A DNA stretch of 64,000 nt from Hymenobacter cavernae (GCF_014641455.1 NZ_BMHT01000005.1:1-64000), one strand, 5' to 3'; counted from the stretch's first letter, positions 23,178-32,715 are shown. Made by a program: numbers and translations. Notes: a model not told the origin generated them from the letters alone.

Positions 23178-25148
23178 ATGTTCCGCTTTGTGTCTGCCTT
23201 TTGCAAGCCCAGCCAGCTCCTACTCGTGGTAGGCTTGCTGCTGTTGCTGGCGCCGGGCAATCACCTGCACGCGCAGCAGAAGCCCGCAACCAAGCCGGTC
23301 ATTACTGATTCGACGCGCACGCAGCCGGATGTGCAGCCCGATTCCTTGCGCCGTCGCTTCGACCAAGAGCGGCTCTTGAACGGCCTGAAAGCCTACACCA
23401 GACGCAAGACCATCGCGGGCAAAGTGGCTTCGGCCTTATTCAACTTCACCACACGCGGGGAAGACCGAGCTGGCCTCGACGCGGAGTTGCTCGACCGGCA
23501 GTTTGACCAGCACAACTATAAGGTGGTACGCAGCATCAACGTCACGACGCTCGATGCGTTTGGCTACAGCATCTCGGACCCTAATAGGCAGCCGCGCAAC
23601 ATTCTGGAGAAGAGCGGCAACCTGCTGCACATCGTCACCTCGCAGGCGCGGGTGCGACAGGTACTGCTATTTCGGGCCGGCGAGGAGCTGGAGCCGCAGG
23701 ACTTGCAGGAATCGGAGCGTTTGCTGCGCCAGACGTCGGAGATTCTGGATGCGCGCGTGTTCGTGAATGAAGCGACCAGCACTGCGGATAGCATTGACGT
23801 TCAAATTATTACCAAAGACGTATTCAGCATCAGCGGCTCTTTTCAGCTGCGCGATGTGACAGCCGGCATCATCGGGTTGAGCGACGCCAACTTCCTGGGG
23901 CAGGGTCACCAGTTCAGCAATCGCTACGAGTATGGCCGCCGCGACCCACAGGGCTGGAGCTACCGAGGCAGCTATCAGGTGCCGTTTCGCAACTTTATCT
24001 ATGCGCAGGCCCGTTACCGTAACCAATACCAAGACAAGCAATCCGGCTTTTCCGTGTACCGCGACTTCTACTCGCTGAACACCAAATATGCGGGTGCTTT
24101 TTCCGTTGATTCGTACGAGCGCGGCCTTACCTTTTACCGGCCGGCCGAGGGTCAGCTGGCGCAGTTTCATACGCTACGCTACAACACCCAGGATCTGTGG
24201 GTGGGCCGGGCGTTTCACCTGCGCAGCTACGACCTAGGTTACGAAAACCCAGGTCGCTACATCCTAGCCGGGCGCCTGCTGCACACCAACTACACACTGG
24301 TTCCGGACTCCGCCAAAATCCAGCTCAATACCAACGGCTACAACGATGTGCTGGGCTACAACGACGCCTTGCTCGGCCTGGCCACGGTGGGCTACAGCGT
24401 GCGGCGCTACTACAAAGACAAGTACTTATTCGGGTTCGGGCGCACTGAGGACATTCCGACCGGCATGCTTGCCACCTTCACGACGGGCTACGAGCTTAAC
24501 TCGCGGCAGGACCGGCGCTACTACGGCGTTCGTATGGCGTATGCCAGCTACAGCCTGCGTCGGGGCTATCTGTACGTAAATGGGGAGTTTGGGAGCTACC
24601 TGCGCCGCCCCGAAAACGACTGGCAGCAGGGCCAGCTTACGGGCGAGCTGCTTTATTTCACGCGGCTTTTTCACACGGGCAACTATCAGTGGCGGCACTT
24701 TCTGTGGCTGCGTTCCTCGCTGGGGTTTCACCGCCGGCCAGGCGAGCAGCTGCTCACGTTCGACAGTCGCCGGGGCGTGCGCGGCTTCCGCTCCGACACT
24801 GAATTGCGCGGACAAAGCCGCTTTATTCTCAACTACGAAACTACCATGTTCACGCCCGTTTCCATTCTGGGCTTCCGTTTGGCGGGTGTGGCCTTTATTG
24901 ATGCGGCTTGGCTGGCCACTAAGCCGGGCCGCGAAATGCCTTTCTACGATCGGCCGTATACAGGCTTTGGCCTGGGTTTGCGCTTTCGCAACGAGTACAC
25001 AGCCATCCGCAACATCCAGATTTTGCTGGGTTTCTACCCCCGCGGTCAGACAAACGGCAGCGGCTTCCGCATCTTTGAAAACACCAGCAACTACTACAAC
25101 TTCAGCGACTTCAACTTCGCTCAGCCCGGCATCATCCGCTACGAGTGA
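23178..25148 (+). CDS. BamA/TamA-like outer membrane protein with POTRA domain
   Basis: A 656-residue protein with a signal peptide (QLLLVVGLLLLLAPGNHLHAQ). After a basic linker comes a POTRA-like region (about 125-225: VRQVLLFRAGEELEPQDLQ, ERLLRQTSEI, SIDVQIITKDVFSI). The C-terminal two-thirds is a beta-barrel of alternating aromatic strands, with the diagnostic VRGFR of the barrel lid loop at 534-538 (RRGVRGFRSDTELRG). The family inserts or exports proteins at the outer membrane; only one clear POTRA suggests a specialised relative rather than BamA itself. The upstream frame is longer, but the ATG at 23178 places the signal peptide correctly. Confidence 0.85.
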   Translation: MFRFVSAFCKPSQLLLVVGLLLLLAPGNHLHAQQKPATKPVITDSTRTQPDVQPDSLRRRFDQERLLNGLKAYTRRKTIAGKVASALFNFTTRGEDRAGLDAELLDRQFDQHNYKVVRSINVTTLDAFGYSISDPNRQPRNILEKSGNLLHIVTSQARVRQVLLFRAGEELEPQDLQESERLLRQTSEILDARVFVNEATSTADSIDVQIITKDVFSISGSFQLRDVTAGIIGLSDANFLGQGHQFSNRYEYGRRDPQGWSYRGSYQVPFRNFIYAQARYRNQYQDKQSGFSVYRDFYSLNTKYAGAFSVDSYERGLTFYRPAEGQLAQFHTLRYNTQDLWVGRAFHLRSYDLGYENPGRYILAGRLLHTNYTLVPDSAKIQLNTNGYNDVLGYNDALLGLATVGYSVRRYYKDKYLFGFGRTEDIPTGMLATFTTGYELNSRQDRRYYGVRMAYASYSLRRGYLYVNGEFGSYLRRPENDWQQGQLTGELLYFTRLFHTGNYQWRHFLWLRSSLGFHRRPGEQLLTFDSRRGVRGFRSDTELRGQSRFILNYETTMFTPVSILGFRLAGVAFIDAAWLATKPGREMPFYDRPYTGFGLGLRFRNEYTAIRNIQILLGFYPRGQTNGSGFRIFENTSNYYNFSDFNFAQPGIIRYE

Positions 25149-25535
25149 TTTTTTCAGTTACCAGTTTTCAGTTACCAGTTATCATCTATCAGCACCTAGG
25201 TTTGTTGTTCTGACGGGCGCCTCACCCCCGGTCCCTCTCCGAAAAGGAGAGGGGGGCCAAGCGTCAATTAGCAATGAACAGTGAACAATTGTCAATTGCT
25301 CATTGATAATTGTCCATTGCCTCCGTGGCTCCCCCTCTCCTTTTCGGAGAGGGGGTCGGGGGTGAGGCGACTCGTCAGAACGACAAACCTAAGTGCAAGT
25401 AGCTAAATGCTGATACCGTAGTATAAAGCCGCAGGATATTTATCGACGTACTTTGCGGCTCCAAACAAGGATTACGCATCAATCCTTGTAAAATGAGAAT
25501 CGTTAACTGGTAACTGTTAACTGGCAACTGAAAAC
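25149..25535. repeat. Nested three-layer inverted repeat, no gene
   Basis: The outer layer is heptad-like CAGTTACCAGTTTTCAGTTA (from about 25155) facing GTTAACTGGTAACTGTTAAC (from about 25502). The middle layer is an arm of about 65 nt at 25193-25257, with CCTAGG and CTCACCCCCGGTCCCTCTCC, facing its inverted copy at about 25331-25396. The inner layer is AAC/AATTG-type 7-bp words around 25265-25320 (GTCAATTGCTCATTGATAAT). The whole region could fold into one long cruciform or RNA stem between two genes on the same strand. Confidence 0.85.
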
Positions 25536-26372
25536 ATGAACCTAGGTGACTATAATGAGCTGGAAGTAGCTCGCTTCGTTGATTTTGGCCTTTATCTGAG
25601 TTCCGACGACGGCGACCTGCTGCTGCCGAATAAGTACGTTCCGGCGGGCACTCAAATCGGCGATGTGCTGCGCGTGTTCGTGTACCGCGACTCCGAAGAC
25701 CGCCTGATTGCCACGACTTTGGAGCCGCTGGCGCGCGTGAACGAGCTGGCCGCGCTTACCGTGCGCGACGTGTCGGATAACGGCGCTTTCCTAGAGTGGG
25801 GCCTGGAAAAAGACCTGTTCCTCCCCTACCGCAACCAGCGCAACAACGTGCGCCCCGGCCAGCGCCTGACGGTGTACGTGTACCTCGACGAAACCTCCGA
25901 CCGCATTGTGGCTTCGGCCCGTTGGGAGAACTTTCTGCACGCCGACGAGCCCTTTGCTGGTCAGCCCGGCGACGCGGTGCAGTTGTTTGTGGCTCAGGAA
26001 ACCGACCTAGGGTATACGGTAGTAGTGAACGGCCAATACCTAGGTCTGCTGTATCACAATGAGGTGTTCCGTCCGCTGCGCCTCGGCGACAAGCCCACCG
26101 GCTACGTGCGCCAGGTACGGCCCGATGGCAAGATCGACGTACGCCTCCAAAAGCCCGGCTACGACGAAGCCGTTGATGCGGCCGAAACACTACTAGCAGC
26201 CTTGCGTGCCGCGCCTAATCGCACCCTTCCACTCTCCGATAAAAGTGAGCCGGATGATATTTATCGTCGCCTGGGCATGAGCAAAAAGGTGTTCAAGAAG
26301 GCCCTCGGCAGCTTGTATAAGCAGGGTTTGGTGGAGCTGCTACCCGAGGCTACGCGCCTGCTTCAGGAGTAA
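25536..26372 (+). CDS. cvfB: CvfB-type S1 RNA-binding protein
   Basis: A 278-residue cytosolic protein made of tandem S1-like OB domains and a winged-helix tail, the CvfB architecture. The first domain begins YNELEVARFVDFGLYLSSDD, the second has VRDVSDNGAFLEWGLEKDLF, and a third spans about 150-210 (VVVNGQYLGLLYHNEVF). The tail (SEPDDIYRRLGMSKKVFKKA) is the typical C-terminal winged helix. In staphylococci CvfB affects virulence gene expression by binding RNA; here a general RNA-binding role is inferred. The gene is preceded by a large nested repeat. Confidence 0.92.
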   Translation: MNLGDYNELEVARFVDFGLYLSSDDGDLLLPNKYVPAGTQIGDVLRVFVYRDSEDRLIATTLEPLARVNELAALTVRDVSDNGAFLEWGLEKDLFLPYRNQRNNVRPGQRLTVYVYLDETSDRIVASARWENFLHADEPFAGQPGDAVQLFVAQETDLGYTVVVNGQYLGLLYHNEVFRPLRLGDKPTGYVRQVRPDGKIDVRLQKPGYDEAVDAAETLLAALRAAPNRTLPLSDKSEPDDIYRRLGMSKKVFKKALGSLYKQGLVELLPEATRLLQE

Positions 26373-26501
26373 AGCGCAACCTAGATTCAGCGGCGGCGTC
26401 CTTCTTATTCTGGAAAAAGCTTCGCTTTCAGGCGCCATTTCCGCGTATGAAACACGGCGGATTCGCCTCCCATCTTTCCGCTCTTTCCGCTTCCGACCGC
26501 T

Positions 26502-27170
26502 ATGAAACTCAAAAAGACCGCGCTGCTTGCTGGTGCTACCGGCTTGGTAGGCAGCCAATTGCTGCCGCTTCTGCTCGCCTCCGACCGCTACGCCAAAGTC
26601 ATTGTGGTGGGCCGCCGGCCGTTGCCGCAGGTGCACCCGAAGCTGGAGCAGCGCGTGCTCGACCTCGACCACCTGGAGGAAGCGCGCCTCTCGCTCATCG
26701 CCGACGACGTGTATTGCTGCCTGGGCACCACCATGAAGCAGGCAGGTTCCAAGGAAGCTTTCTACAAAGTTGATTACCTGTACGTAGTGAAGCTGGCGGC
26801 CCTCACGGCGGCCAACTTTGCCTCGCAGTTGCTGGTGGTGTCGGCGATGGGGGCCGATGCGGAGTCGCGCTTCTACTACAACCGGGTGAAAGGCGAGATG
26901 GAAGAAGCCGTGCGGCAAACGCTGTTTCGCGCCATTCACCTGTTCCGGCCGTCGCTACTGCTGGGCGAGCGGACCGAGAAGCGCGCCGGCGAGCAAATCG
27001 GGGCGGTGCTGATGAAGCTGTTGCAGCCCCTGATGCTAGGTCCGCTGCGGAAGTATCGGGCCGTGTCGGCGCTGGCCGTTGCCCGTGCTATGCTCTATGC
27101 CGCCGAGGAAGAAGGCGGCGGCATTCGCGTGCACTTGTCAGATGAAATTGCGGCGGTTGGTAGCCGTTAG
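26502..27170 (+). CDS. NAD(P)-binding oxidoreductase, HTATIP2/TIP30-like
   Basis: A 222-residue Rossmann protein of the atypical short-chain reductase group. The N-terminal GATGLVGS (11-18) binds the dinucleotide, VVGRRP follows strand two, YCCLGTTMKQAGS is the family signature region, and YYNRVKGEME holds the YxxxK pair. Bacterial members resemble human HTATIP2; their substrate is unknown. It has no signal peptide, and the gene stands alone. Confidence 0.88.
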   Translation: MKLKKTALLAGATGLVGSQLLPLLLASDRYAKVIVVGRRPLPQVHPKLEQRVLDLDHLEEARLSLIADDVYCCLGTTMKQAGSKEAFYKVDYLYVVKLAALTAANFASQLLVVSAMGADAESRFYYNRVKGEMEEAVRQTLFRAIHLFRPSLLLGERTEKRAGEQIGAVLMKLLQPLMLGPLRKYRAVSALAVARAMLYAAEEEGGGIRVHLSDEIAAVGSR

Positions 27171-27248
27171 GGTTTAGCTTATCATCGGGCTTTTGGCATA
27201 TTAAGTGTGTGCTGGCGGGAAATTGTTCACTTCCATTTTCCCGTTTAC

Positions 27249-27821
27249 ATGAAGCTATCGATATTCCGTTTCGCGCTTTTTACCCTCTGCATCTCGTCGG
27301 TGGCGAGTTTTGCGCAACGCAAAAAGAGCACGCCGGCGGCCGGTGCCGGTTACGAAACCGGCCTTGGGCTGCGGGCTGGTGGCTACTCTTCCGGCCTCAC
27401 CGTCAAGCACTTTCTAAGCGGCAAAAACAATGTCGCGGTTGAGGGTCTGCTCACCACCGAGTACCACGCCCGTGGCGCGCGGCTTACGGTGCTGCTGGAA
27501 AAGCACGTGCCGGTGAGTGACATTAAAGGGCTACAATTTTACTACGGTGCGGGCGCCCACCTAGGTGCCTACCGCGGCCGCTACTACTTCGCAGATGTGC
27601 GGTACCGCCGGGGCAAGAAGCCTGATTTCTACCGCGTAATCTACATCGACGACGACCGGAGCCGCGTGGCTGGTGGTGCAGATCTGGTGCTAGGTCTGGA
27701 GTATAAAATGGACGACCTACCTTTCGTACTTGGCGTCGACTACAAACCGTTTTTCGAAGTTTTTCACGGCTATACCGGCTTCTACCATGATGCGGCGGCG
27801 AGCCTGCGCTTTACCTTCTAA
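27249..27821 (+). CDS. Hypothetical secreted beta-barrel-like protein
   Basis: A 190-residue protein with a signal peptide (MKLSIFRFALFTLCISSVASFAQ). The mature part alternates hydrophobic and aromatic residues in short strands (GYETGLGLRAGGYSSGLTVK, YYGAGAHLGAYRGRYY, AASLRFTF) and ends in Phe, as expected for an outer-membrane barrel of about eight strands. I cannot place it in a named family. The ATG at 27249 is chosen because it starts the signal peptide. A terminator follows. Confidence 0.75.
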   Translation: MKLSIFRFALFTLCISSVASFAQRKKSTPAAGAGYETGLGLRAGGYSSGLTVKHFLSGKNNVAVEGLLTTEYHARGARLTVLLEKHVPVSDIKGLQFYYGAGAHLGAYRGRYYFADVRYRRGKKPDFYRVIYIDDDRSRVAGGADLVLGLEYKMDDLPFVLGVDYKPFFEVFHGYTGFYHDAAASLRFTF

Positions 27822-27842
27822 GACCTTAAACCTTAGTAAAAC

Positions 27843-27877
27843 AAAAAGCCCCGGTGCCAAATGCAACGGGGCTTTTT
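27843..27877. terminator. Bidirectional terminator
   Basis: AAAAAGCCCCG (27843-27853) pairs with CGGGGCTTTTT (27867-27877). It separates two convergent genes. Confidence 0.9.
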
Positions 27878-27894
27878 CGTGAGGGTAGCCGTGA

Positions 27895-28173
27895 TTAGCG
27901 GACCCGCATTGAGCGGTGCGGCCGCACGTTATTGTGGTAGTAGCCAGGACGCGGACCCGGTGCCGGGCGGTAATAGCGCGGCCGGTCCACAATCACCGTG
28001 CGCGGACGGTAGTAAGGGCGCGCCGGATAGTAGCGGGGGCCGTAGTAAGGACCATAGTACGGGCCAGGCGTACCAACGCCCACGCCTACGTAAGCAGGAC
28101 CAGAAGCAACGCAGCTAAAAAGCAGTTGGCTAGCCAACGCCAGCACGACTAATATTGAAAGGCGAGTCTTCAT
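27895..28173 (-). CDS. Small Tyr/Pro-rich lipoprotein
   Basis: A 92-residue lipoprotein with signal MKTRLSILVVLALASQLLFS and the lipobox Cys at residue 21. The mature part is dominated by Tyr, Pro, Gly and Arg (PYYGPYYGPRYYPARPYYR), a low-complexity surface style common in Bacteroidota, ending RPHRSMRVR. No function is known. An ORF extending to 28212 is less likely because it buries the signal peptide. Confidence 0.75.
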   Translation of the reverse strand: MKTRLSILVVLALASQLLFSCVASGPAYVGVGVGTPGPYYGPYYGPRYYPARPYYRPRTVIVDRPRYYRPAPGPRPGYYHNNVRPHRSMRVR

Positions 28174-28284
28174 AATACAGATGACTATCTGGGGATTACA
28201 GCCAGAAATCATATTCTTTAGACGCTAAAAAACTCGCAAGGTTTAACAAACTACCTAGCTTTTTTGCAGCGTCCCCGCCAGTCA

Positions 28285-29295
28285 CTAGAACAACTTTATT
28301 CGGTAGGTTGCGTCCGCGGCGGCTCCGAATACTCCATAGCCGGACTTGATGTTGGAAGCGAGTGGCGCCGGCTCAGCAAAGGGATTGTCCTGCGAATTAT
28401 AATAGCTATTCATAGATTGATAAAACTTGTACGCATCAGCCGTGATGTTGCTCACGCGTACTTCTATGTAACCTAGCTCCTGACACATCCGTGGTATGGT
28501 TGGGTTGCCGTAGCAGCCTTGCACGTAGAACTGCACATTGGCATTTAGCGAGAACTGCTTGCCATTCACATTACTATCGTCGTACGGCTTCAGGCTGTTA
28601 CCGTAAGAGTTATCCTCGGAAGACAGCTCAAAGCGGCCAACCTCAAAATCACTGCTCTGGTCGTCATAATCTGTGTACACACTGGAGTACGGAAAAGCGT
28701 TACCTTGTTTGTCCAGCAAGCGGGCGAAGGCTACATAATGGTCGGCAGTGGCGGCGTTATCGGCCAGCGTGATGGTGAGGCGCCCTTTCACCTCATTGCT
28801 GCCTCCTTGGCTAGGTTGCAGGTTGCCGGAACGCACCACGAACGTCGCATTGTCAATCACCGGCTTCGCCGGCATCGTGAGCGTACTTTCCACCGTCTCG
28901 AAGCCGGGGAGGGAAGCCCGCAGGGTGTAGGTTTCGCCCGTTTTGCCAGCCAGCCCCATTGTTGGCGTATAGAGCCCTGGCGAGTTGCTATAGTAGGAAT
29001 ACCGCTTACGGGGAGGACCGGGTTTGAAGCGTTCCACTACGGTACCGGCCGCATCCAGTATTTCGACCGTAGCATCAGCGCGGCCTGTTAACTCTTTGGT
29101 ATTGAATACCCGCTGGCTGTAGCTCACGAAGGGTTGCCGCCCCACCATGACGGTGCTGTTTGTATCGAGCGGCTGGTCGCTCAGGGTGTAAAGCAGCGCA
29201 ATACGGGGCGTGTGCGCCGGCTCGGGCAGCGTCACGGTGGTTTCGCAGCTGGTCAGACCTAGCGTAAGGAGGAAGGCAGAGGCTAGCTTTTTCAT
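28285..29295 (-). CDS. DUF4249 surface lipoprotein
   Basis: A 336-residue lipoprotein with lipobox LTSC (Cys18). The beta-sandwich region (about 25-130) contains TVEILDAAGTVVERF and YTLRASLPGFETVESTLTMP, a Cna-B/Ig-like carboxypeptidase-regulatory style. The later part (LADNAATADHYVAFARLLDK, SFEVGR-like strands) matches DUF4249. The family is routinely encoded next to a TonB-dependent receptor; here it follows one by 63 bp, so it is probably the surface-exposed binding lipoprotein of that transporter. The substrate is unknown. Confidence 0.85.
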   Translation of the reverse strand: MKKLASAFLLTLGLTSCETTVTLPEPAHTPRIALLYTLSDQPLDTNSTVMVGRQPFVSYSQRVFNTKELTGRADATVEILDAAGTVVERFKPGPPRKRYSYYSNSPGLYTPTMGLAGKTGETYTLRASLPGFETVESTLTMPAKPVIDNATFVVRSGNLQPSQGGSNEVKGRLTITLADNAATADHYVAFARLLDKQGNAFPYSSVYTDYDDQSSDFEVGRFELSSEDNSYGNSLKPYDDSNVNGKQFSLNANVQFYVQGCYGNPTIPRMCQELGYIEVRVSNITADAYKFYQSMNSYYNSQDNPFAEPAPLASNIKSGYGVFGAAADATYRIKLF

Positions 29296-29358
29296 ATAGT
29301 CAATAACTGGTATCGTTTCTCGTAGAGGTTACTGGCTGAACAGCGGTTGAACTCGTGG

Positions 29359-31752
29359 TCAGAAGCGGAAGCTCTTGCTGAAGGATGGAATGATCGGGAA
29401 AAGCGAAATCTGCTTGTAAGCCGGCTTCTCAATCACGTTGCCGTTCGCGTCTTCGTAGCCTTGCTGAAGATAGAGGTAATAAGGATTCTTGCGACTATAG
29501 AGATTGTAGAAGCTCAGGCTGTTCACCACTTCGCCCCAGCGCTTTTTCTTGGTCTTACTCAGGTCGAGGTCCATGCGGTGATAGGCGCGCATGCGGTAGC
29601 TGTTCCGGTCGCCGTAGTCGTCGTAGGTGGCGTAAGGGCCTAGCTGGAAGCGCCCCTGCGAAAGTGTCACGGCGTTGCCGGTGCCGTACACCCACGTCCC
29701 CGATAGGGTAAGCGTCGGGCTGAATTTGTGAATCACGACCAATGATGCATCGTGGCGCCGGTCGTATTTATAAGGGAAGATGCGGCCCTGGTTCAGGTCG
29801 GAAAAGCGGCGTTTGCTCCAGGCCAGCGTGTAGCCAATCCAGCCCGTTGTGCGGCCGGTTTTCTTCTGAATAAAGAACTCGCCGCCGTAGGCCCAGCCTT
29901 TGCCGCTGGTCACTTTATCCTGCCAGTTGTTGTCGGTAGTACCCAGGAAGCTAGCTCCTTCCCGATACTCGATCAGGTTGCGCATGGGCTTGTAGTAGGT
30001 CTCGAAGCTGAACTCATAGTCTTCGTCGTGGAAGCGCAGGTCGCGGGCAAAACCTAGGCTCACTTGCTGAGCGCGCTGGGGCTGAATCTTGGCCGTAGCC
30101 GGCACCCACAAGTCGGTGGGCAAACCGATGCCGCTGTTGGTGAGTAGGTGAATAAACTGCGTGGTGCGGGCGTAAGAGGCTTTCAGCGCCCATTCAGGCG
30201 TCAGCAAAAAGCGCGCGGCTACCCTAGGTTCCACGGAGTTATAAAACTTGCCTTCCACCAGAAAACCATTCAGGCGCAGGCCGCCGTTCACTTTCAGGCG
30301 CTGCGTCACGCGGTAATCGTCTTCGGCGTAGATGCCGGCTTCGCTGGCTGTAGTGCGCGCTACCGAGTTGAGCTGACTACCTAGGTCGCTGCTGTTGTCC
30401 TTCACTTGCAGGGCGCCGGGCCGGAACGAATGCAGGATGTATTGCCCGCCGAAGCGAATGTAGTGGTCGGGGTTGGGCGCATAGTCGAGGTCGGTTTTGA
30501 GGCTGAAATCCCGAATATTGGACAGGTAGCGCAGGTTAAACTTATCGGTGCGCACCTCGTTCTGCTGACGGTAGCGGTTTTCCTGCTCAATGCCGACGTT
30601 GAACTGGTACTTGCTGTAAGTCAGGTGCGTATTCATGAACAGCCGATCATTCAGCTGATGGTTCCAGCGCAGACCGGTTGTCAGGTTGCCCCAACCTAGG
30701 TTCGATTTATTGCGGTCGTAGTCCCCTTCTTCGTACTCATCAGTATAGCGGGCGTAGAACTTATCATAGCCCGTGTAGGTGCTCAAATAGAGCCGGTCGC
30801 GGCTGCTCACCTTCCAGTTGAGCTTGGCATTGATATCGTGAAAAAAGTAGCCGGCCGTCACGCCGTCAGCCGCCGCTAGAATAATCGGTCGGGCCAGCAG
30901 ATCGATGTAGGTGCGCCGGGCCGAGATGATGAACGAGGCAGTGTCTTTCTTGATGGGTCCTTCCAACGTGATTTTGGAAGCCACAATGCCGATAGCGCCT
31001 TCGCCCTGAAACTTCTGCATGTTGCCCTCCTTCATAGAGATATCCAGCACCGACGACAGCCGCCCGCCGTAGCGCGCCGGAAAGCCGCCTTTGATAAGCT
31101 CCACGTTGTTCAGGGCATCGGCATTGAACACGGAAAAAAAGCCAAACAGGTGCGAGGCATTGTACACCGGCGTGCCGTCCAGCAAGATCAGGTTTTGGTC
31201 AGGCGAGCCGCCGCGCACGTAGAGGCCGCTGGTGCCTTCGCTGCCGCTCTGCACGCCGGGCAGCAGTTGCAGCACCTTCAGCACGTCGGTTTCGCCGAGC
31301 AATGCGGGCAGGTTCTTGATCTGCGCCACCGGCACGTTGATGGTGCCCATGCGCGTGGTCTGTGCAATCTTTTCCTCCTGACTACGACTGCCGACTACCT
31401 CCACGCCGGCCAGCTCCGAGCTCAATGGCCGCAGCTGAAAACTGTGCGCCACGTTGCGCCCGGCGGCCGCGGCAAACCGCAGCTTTTCGTAACCTAGGTA
31501 CGACACCAGCAGCCGCGCCGAGTCGCCTTCCGCCACCGGCAGCGTCAGCGAGTAGAAGCCGTAGTTGTTGGTAGCTGTGCCCTGCCCCGTGCCCGGACTC
31601 ACGACCGCTACCCCGATAAGGTTTTCACCCGTGCTTCGGTCGCGCACGTAGCCGCTGATCGTCACCTTGCCCGTTTGTTGGGCCCACCCCGTCGTTCCAA
31701 CAAACAGCATCACTCCCGCGCCACTAATGGCTCTGCGGAAAAATCGAATCAT
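29359..31752 (-). CDS. TonB-dependent receptor with carboxypeptidase-regulatory domain
   Basis: A 797-residue outer-membrane receptor. After a signal peptide ending in GWAQ comes the Bacteroidota carboxypeptidase-regulatory domain (about 33-115, ISGYVRDRSTGENLIGVAVV), then the plug (about 140-250, NLPALLGETDVLKVLQLLPG, GLYVRGGSPDQNLILLDGTP, GFFSVFNADALNNVELIKGG) and a 22-strand-type barrel ending in Phe (FSKSFRF). It imports a large nutrient or metal complex using proton-motive force, together with the downstream DUF4249 lipoprotein. The ligand cannot be told. A -7-like TATATTTG lies 37 bp upstream. Confidence 0.93.
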   Translation of the reverse strand: MIRFFRRAISGAGVMLFVGTTGWAQQTGKVTISGYVRDRSTGENLIGVAVVSPGTGQGTATNNYGFYSLTLPVAEGDSARLLVSYLGYEKLRFAAAAGRNVAHSFQLRPLSSELAGVEVVGSRSQEEKIAQTTRMGTINVPVAQIKNLPALLGETDVLKVLQLLPGVQSGSEGTSGLYVRGGSPDQNLILLDGTPVYNASHLFGFFSVFNADALNNVELIKGGFPARYGGRLSSVLDISMKEGNMQKFQGEGAIGIVASKITLEGPIKKDTASFIISARRTYIDLLARPIILAAADGVTAGYFFHDINAKLNWKVSSRDRLYLSTYTGYDKFYARYTDEYEEGDYDRNKSNLGWGNLTTGLRWNHQLNDRLFMNTHLTYSKYQFNVGIEQENRYRQQNEVRTDKFNLRYLSNIRDFSLKTDLDYAPNPDHYIRFGGQYILHSFRPGALQVKDNSSDLGSQLNSVARTTASEAGIYAEDDYRVTQRLKVNGGLRLNGFLVEGKFYNSVEPRVAARFLLTPEWALKASYARTTQFIHLLTNSGIGLPTDLWVPATAKIQPQRAQQVSLGFARDLRFHDEDYEFSFETYYKPMRNLIEYREGASFLGTTDNNWQDKVTSGKGWAYGGEFFIQKKTGRTTGWIGYTLAWSKRRFSDLNQGRIFPYKYDRRHDASLVVIHKFSPTLTLSGTWVYGTGNAVTLSQGRFQLGPYATYDDYGDRNSYRMRAYHRMDLDLSKTKKKRWGEVVNSLSFYNLYSRKNPYYLYLQQGYEDANGNVIEKPAYKQISLFPIIPSFSKSFRF

Positions 31753-31788
31753 ACTTGAATAGTTAAATAATCTCTAGCTACTAATTAT

Positions 31789-31796
31789 CAAATATA
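31789..31796 (-). promoter_or_regulatory. Candidate -7 element for the TonB/DUF4249 operon
   Basis: The minus strand reads TATATTTG, an exact match to the Bacteroidota TAnnTTTG box, 37 bp before the receptor ATG. No clear TTTG is seen about 20 bp further upstream. Position and AT-rich context favour a promoter. Confidence 0.45.
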
Positions 31797-31920
31797 TACG
31801 CTAACGGTGCACCTGCCCATTTCGTATTTGCTTAATGGAGGCAGGCCGCAGGAAAAAGGTTGTATGTAGCTGGAAAAATAAGCTCGGCAATGCACTACCG
31901 ACAGCATATTTTCTCCTTCG

Positions 31921-32604
31921 CTACTGCCCCGGAGGCTTATTGCCAGTGGGCAGATCGGGGAAACGGCTCTGAATTAGCTCTTCGAAGGTAGTGGAGCGGT
32001 CGTGGGCGAAGATGTTGTGGTGGAAGTGGTCGAGCTTGAGCAGCAGGTACAGGAGTTGGCGCCGCTCAGCCGCTTCAAGGTTGCCCGCTACCATGTACGC
32101 CACTTGGCTCATCCGCCCGAAAAGCTGAAAAAGCACCTGACGGCCACTATCGGTGAGGGTCAGCAGCTTGCGGCGGCCGTCGGTTTCGTGCGCATGCTCA
32201 GCAATCAGGCCTTGTTTGAGCAGGCGCTTGATGATTTCGGTGCCCGTGGGCTTCTCGTGAATGTTGCGCTCAATGACTTCCGTTTTGCTTAAAGGCTGAT
32301 GCCCAAAGACGGTAGCCAGGTACGCGAAATCGTCGGACGTAATCAGCGGGGAGCCCTCCAGCGCCAGCCGCAGATAGGAGCGCGCATAGCGGTACATGAA
32401 GGTGATGAGCTTACTGATAACCGATTCGTCGAACTCGCCGGGCTTAGCTGCCGAGCGGGTTACCGGAGTGGCGTCGGGCGGCGCGGCAGTCCGGGCGTGC
32501 AGCCAGGCGGCAAAAGCGGCCATATCATCGGGTTGCCCAGTGGGATGTTGAGCTTCAAAGGTTTCCGCCAAATCAAGTAGCTGGCGAAAGAAGGCATAGT
32601 TCAT
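31921..32604 (-). CDS. MarR family winged-helix regulator
   Basis: A 227-residue DNA-binding protein, longer than the usual MarR (about 150) because of an extra 75-residue N-terminal segment. The core winged helix is clear: FAYLATVFGHQPLSKTEVIE, HEKPTGTEIIKRLLKQGLI as the recognition region, and the wing HETDGRRKLLTLTDSGRQVL. It is divergent from a TonB-dependent receptor gene with only 111 bp between starts, so it likely regulates that gene and itself. The effector is unknown. Confidence 0.9.
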   Translation of the reverse strand: MNYAFFRQLLDLAETFEAQHPTGQPDDMAAFAAWLHARTAAPPDATPVTRSAAKPGEFDESVISKLITFMYRYARSYLRLALEGSPLITSDDFAYLATVFGHQPLSKTEVIERNIHEKPTGTEIIKRLLKQGLIAEHAHETDGRRKLLTLTDSGRQVLFQLFGRMSQVAYMVAGNLEAAERRQLLYLLLKLDHFHHNIFAHDRSTTFEELIQSRFPDLPTGNKPPGQ

Positions 32605-32715
32605 TACACGAAGATAAAGCAGTAAATGAAGCCAGGATTAATAGCATTAAAACATACTACATTATAACGCGTTTACATGTTTAAATAGCAAAGATCATTC
32701 TACAAGACTGCCTTT
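32605..32715. promoter_or_regulatory. Divergent promoter region with a candidate MarR operator
   Basis: An imperfect inverted repeat, ATTAAAACAT (32646-32655) and ATGTTTAAAT (32677-32686), 9 of 10 positions matching, brackets ACGCGT at the centre. It lies midway between the MarR and TonB-receptor starts in AT-rich DNA, where an autoregulatory operator is expected. Confidence 0.45.

Noticed and set aside
25220..25260. CTCACCCCCGGTCCCTCTCC arm as a new element specific to this genome
   Set aside because: Very similar sequences are widespread as intergenic repeats in many bacteria; only its nesting here is notable.
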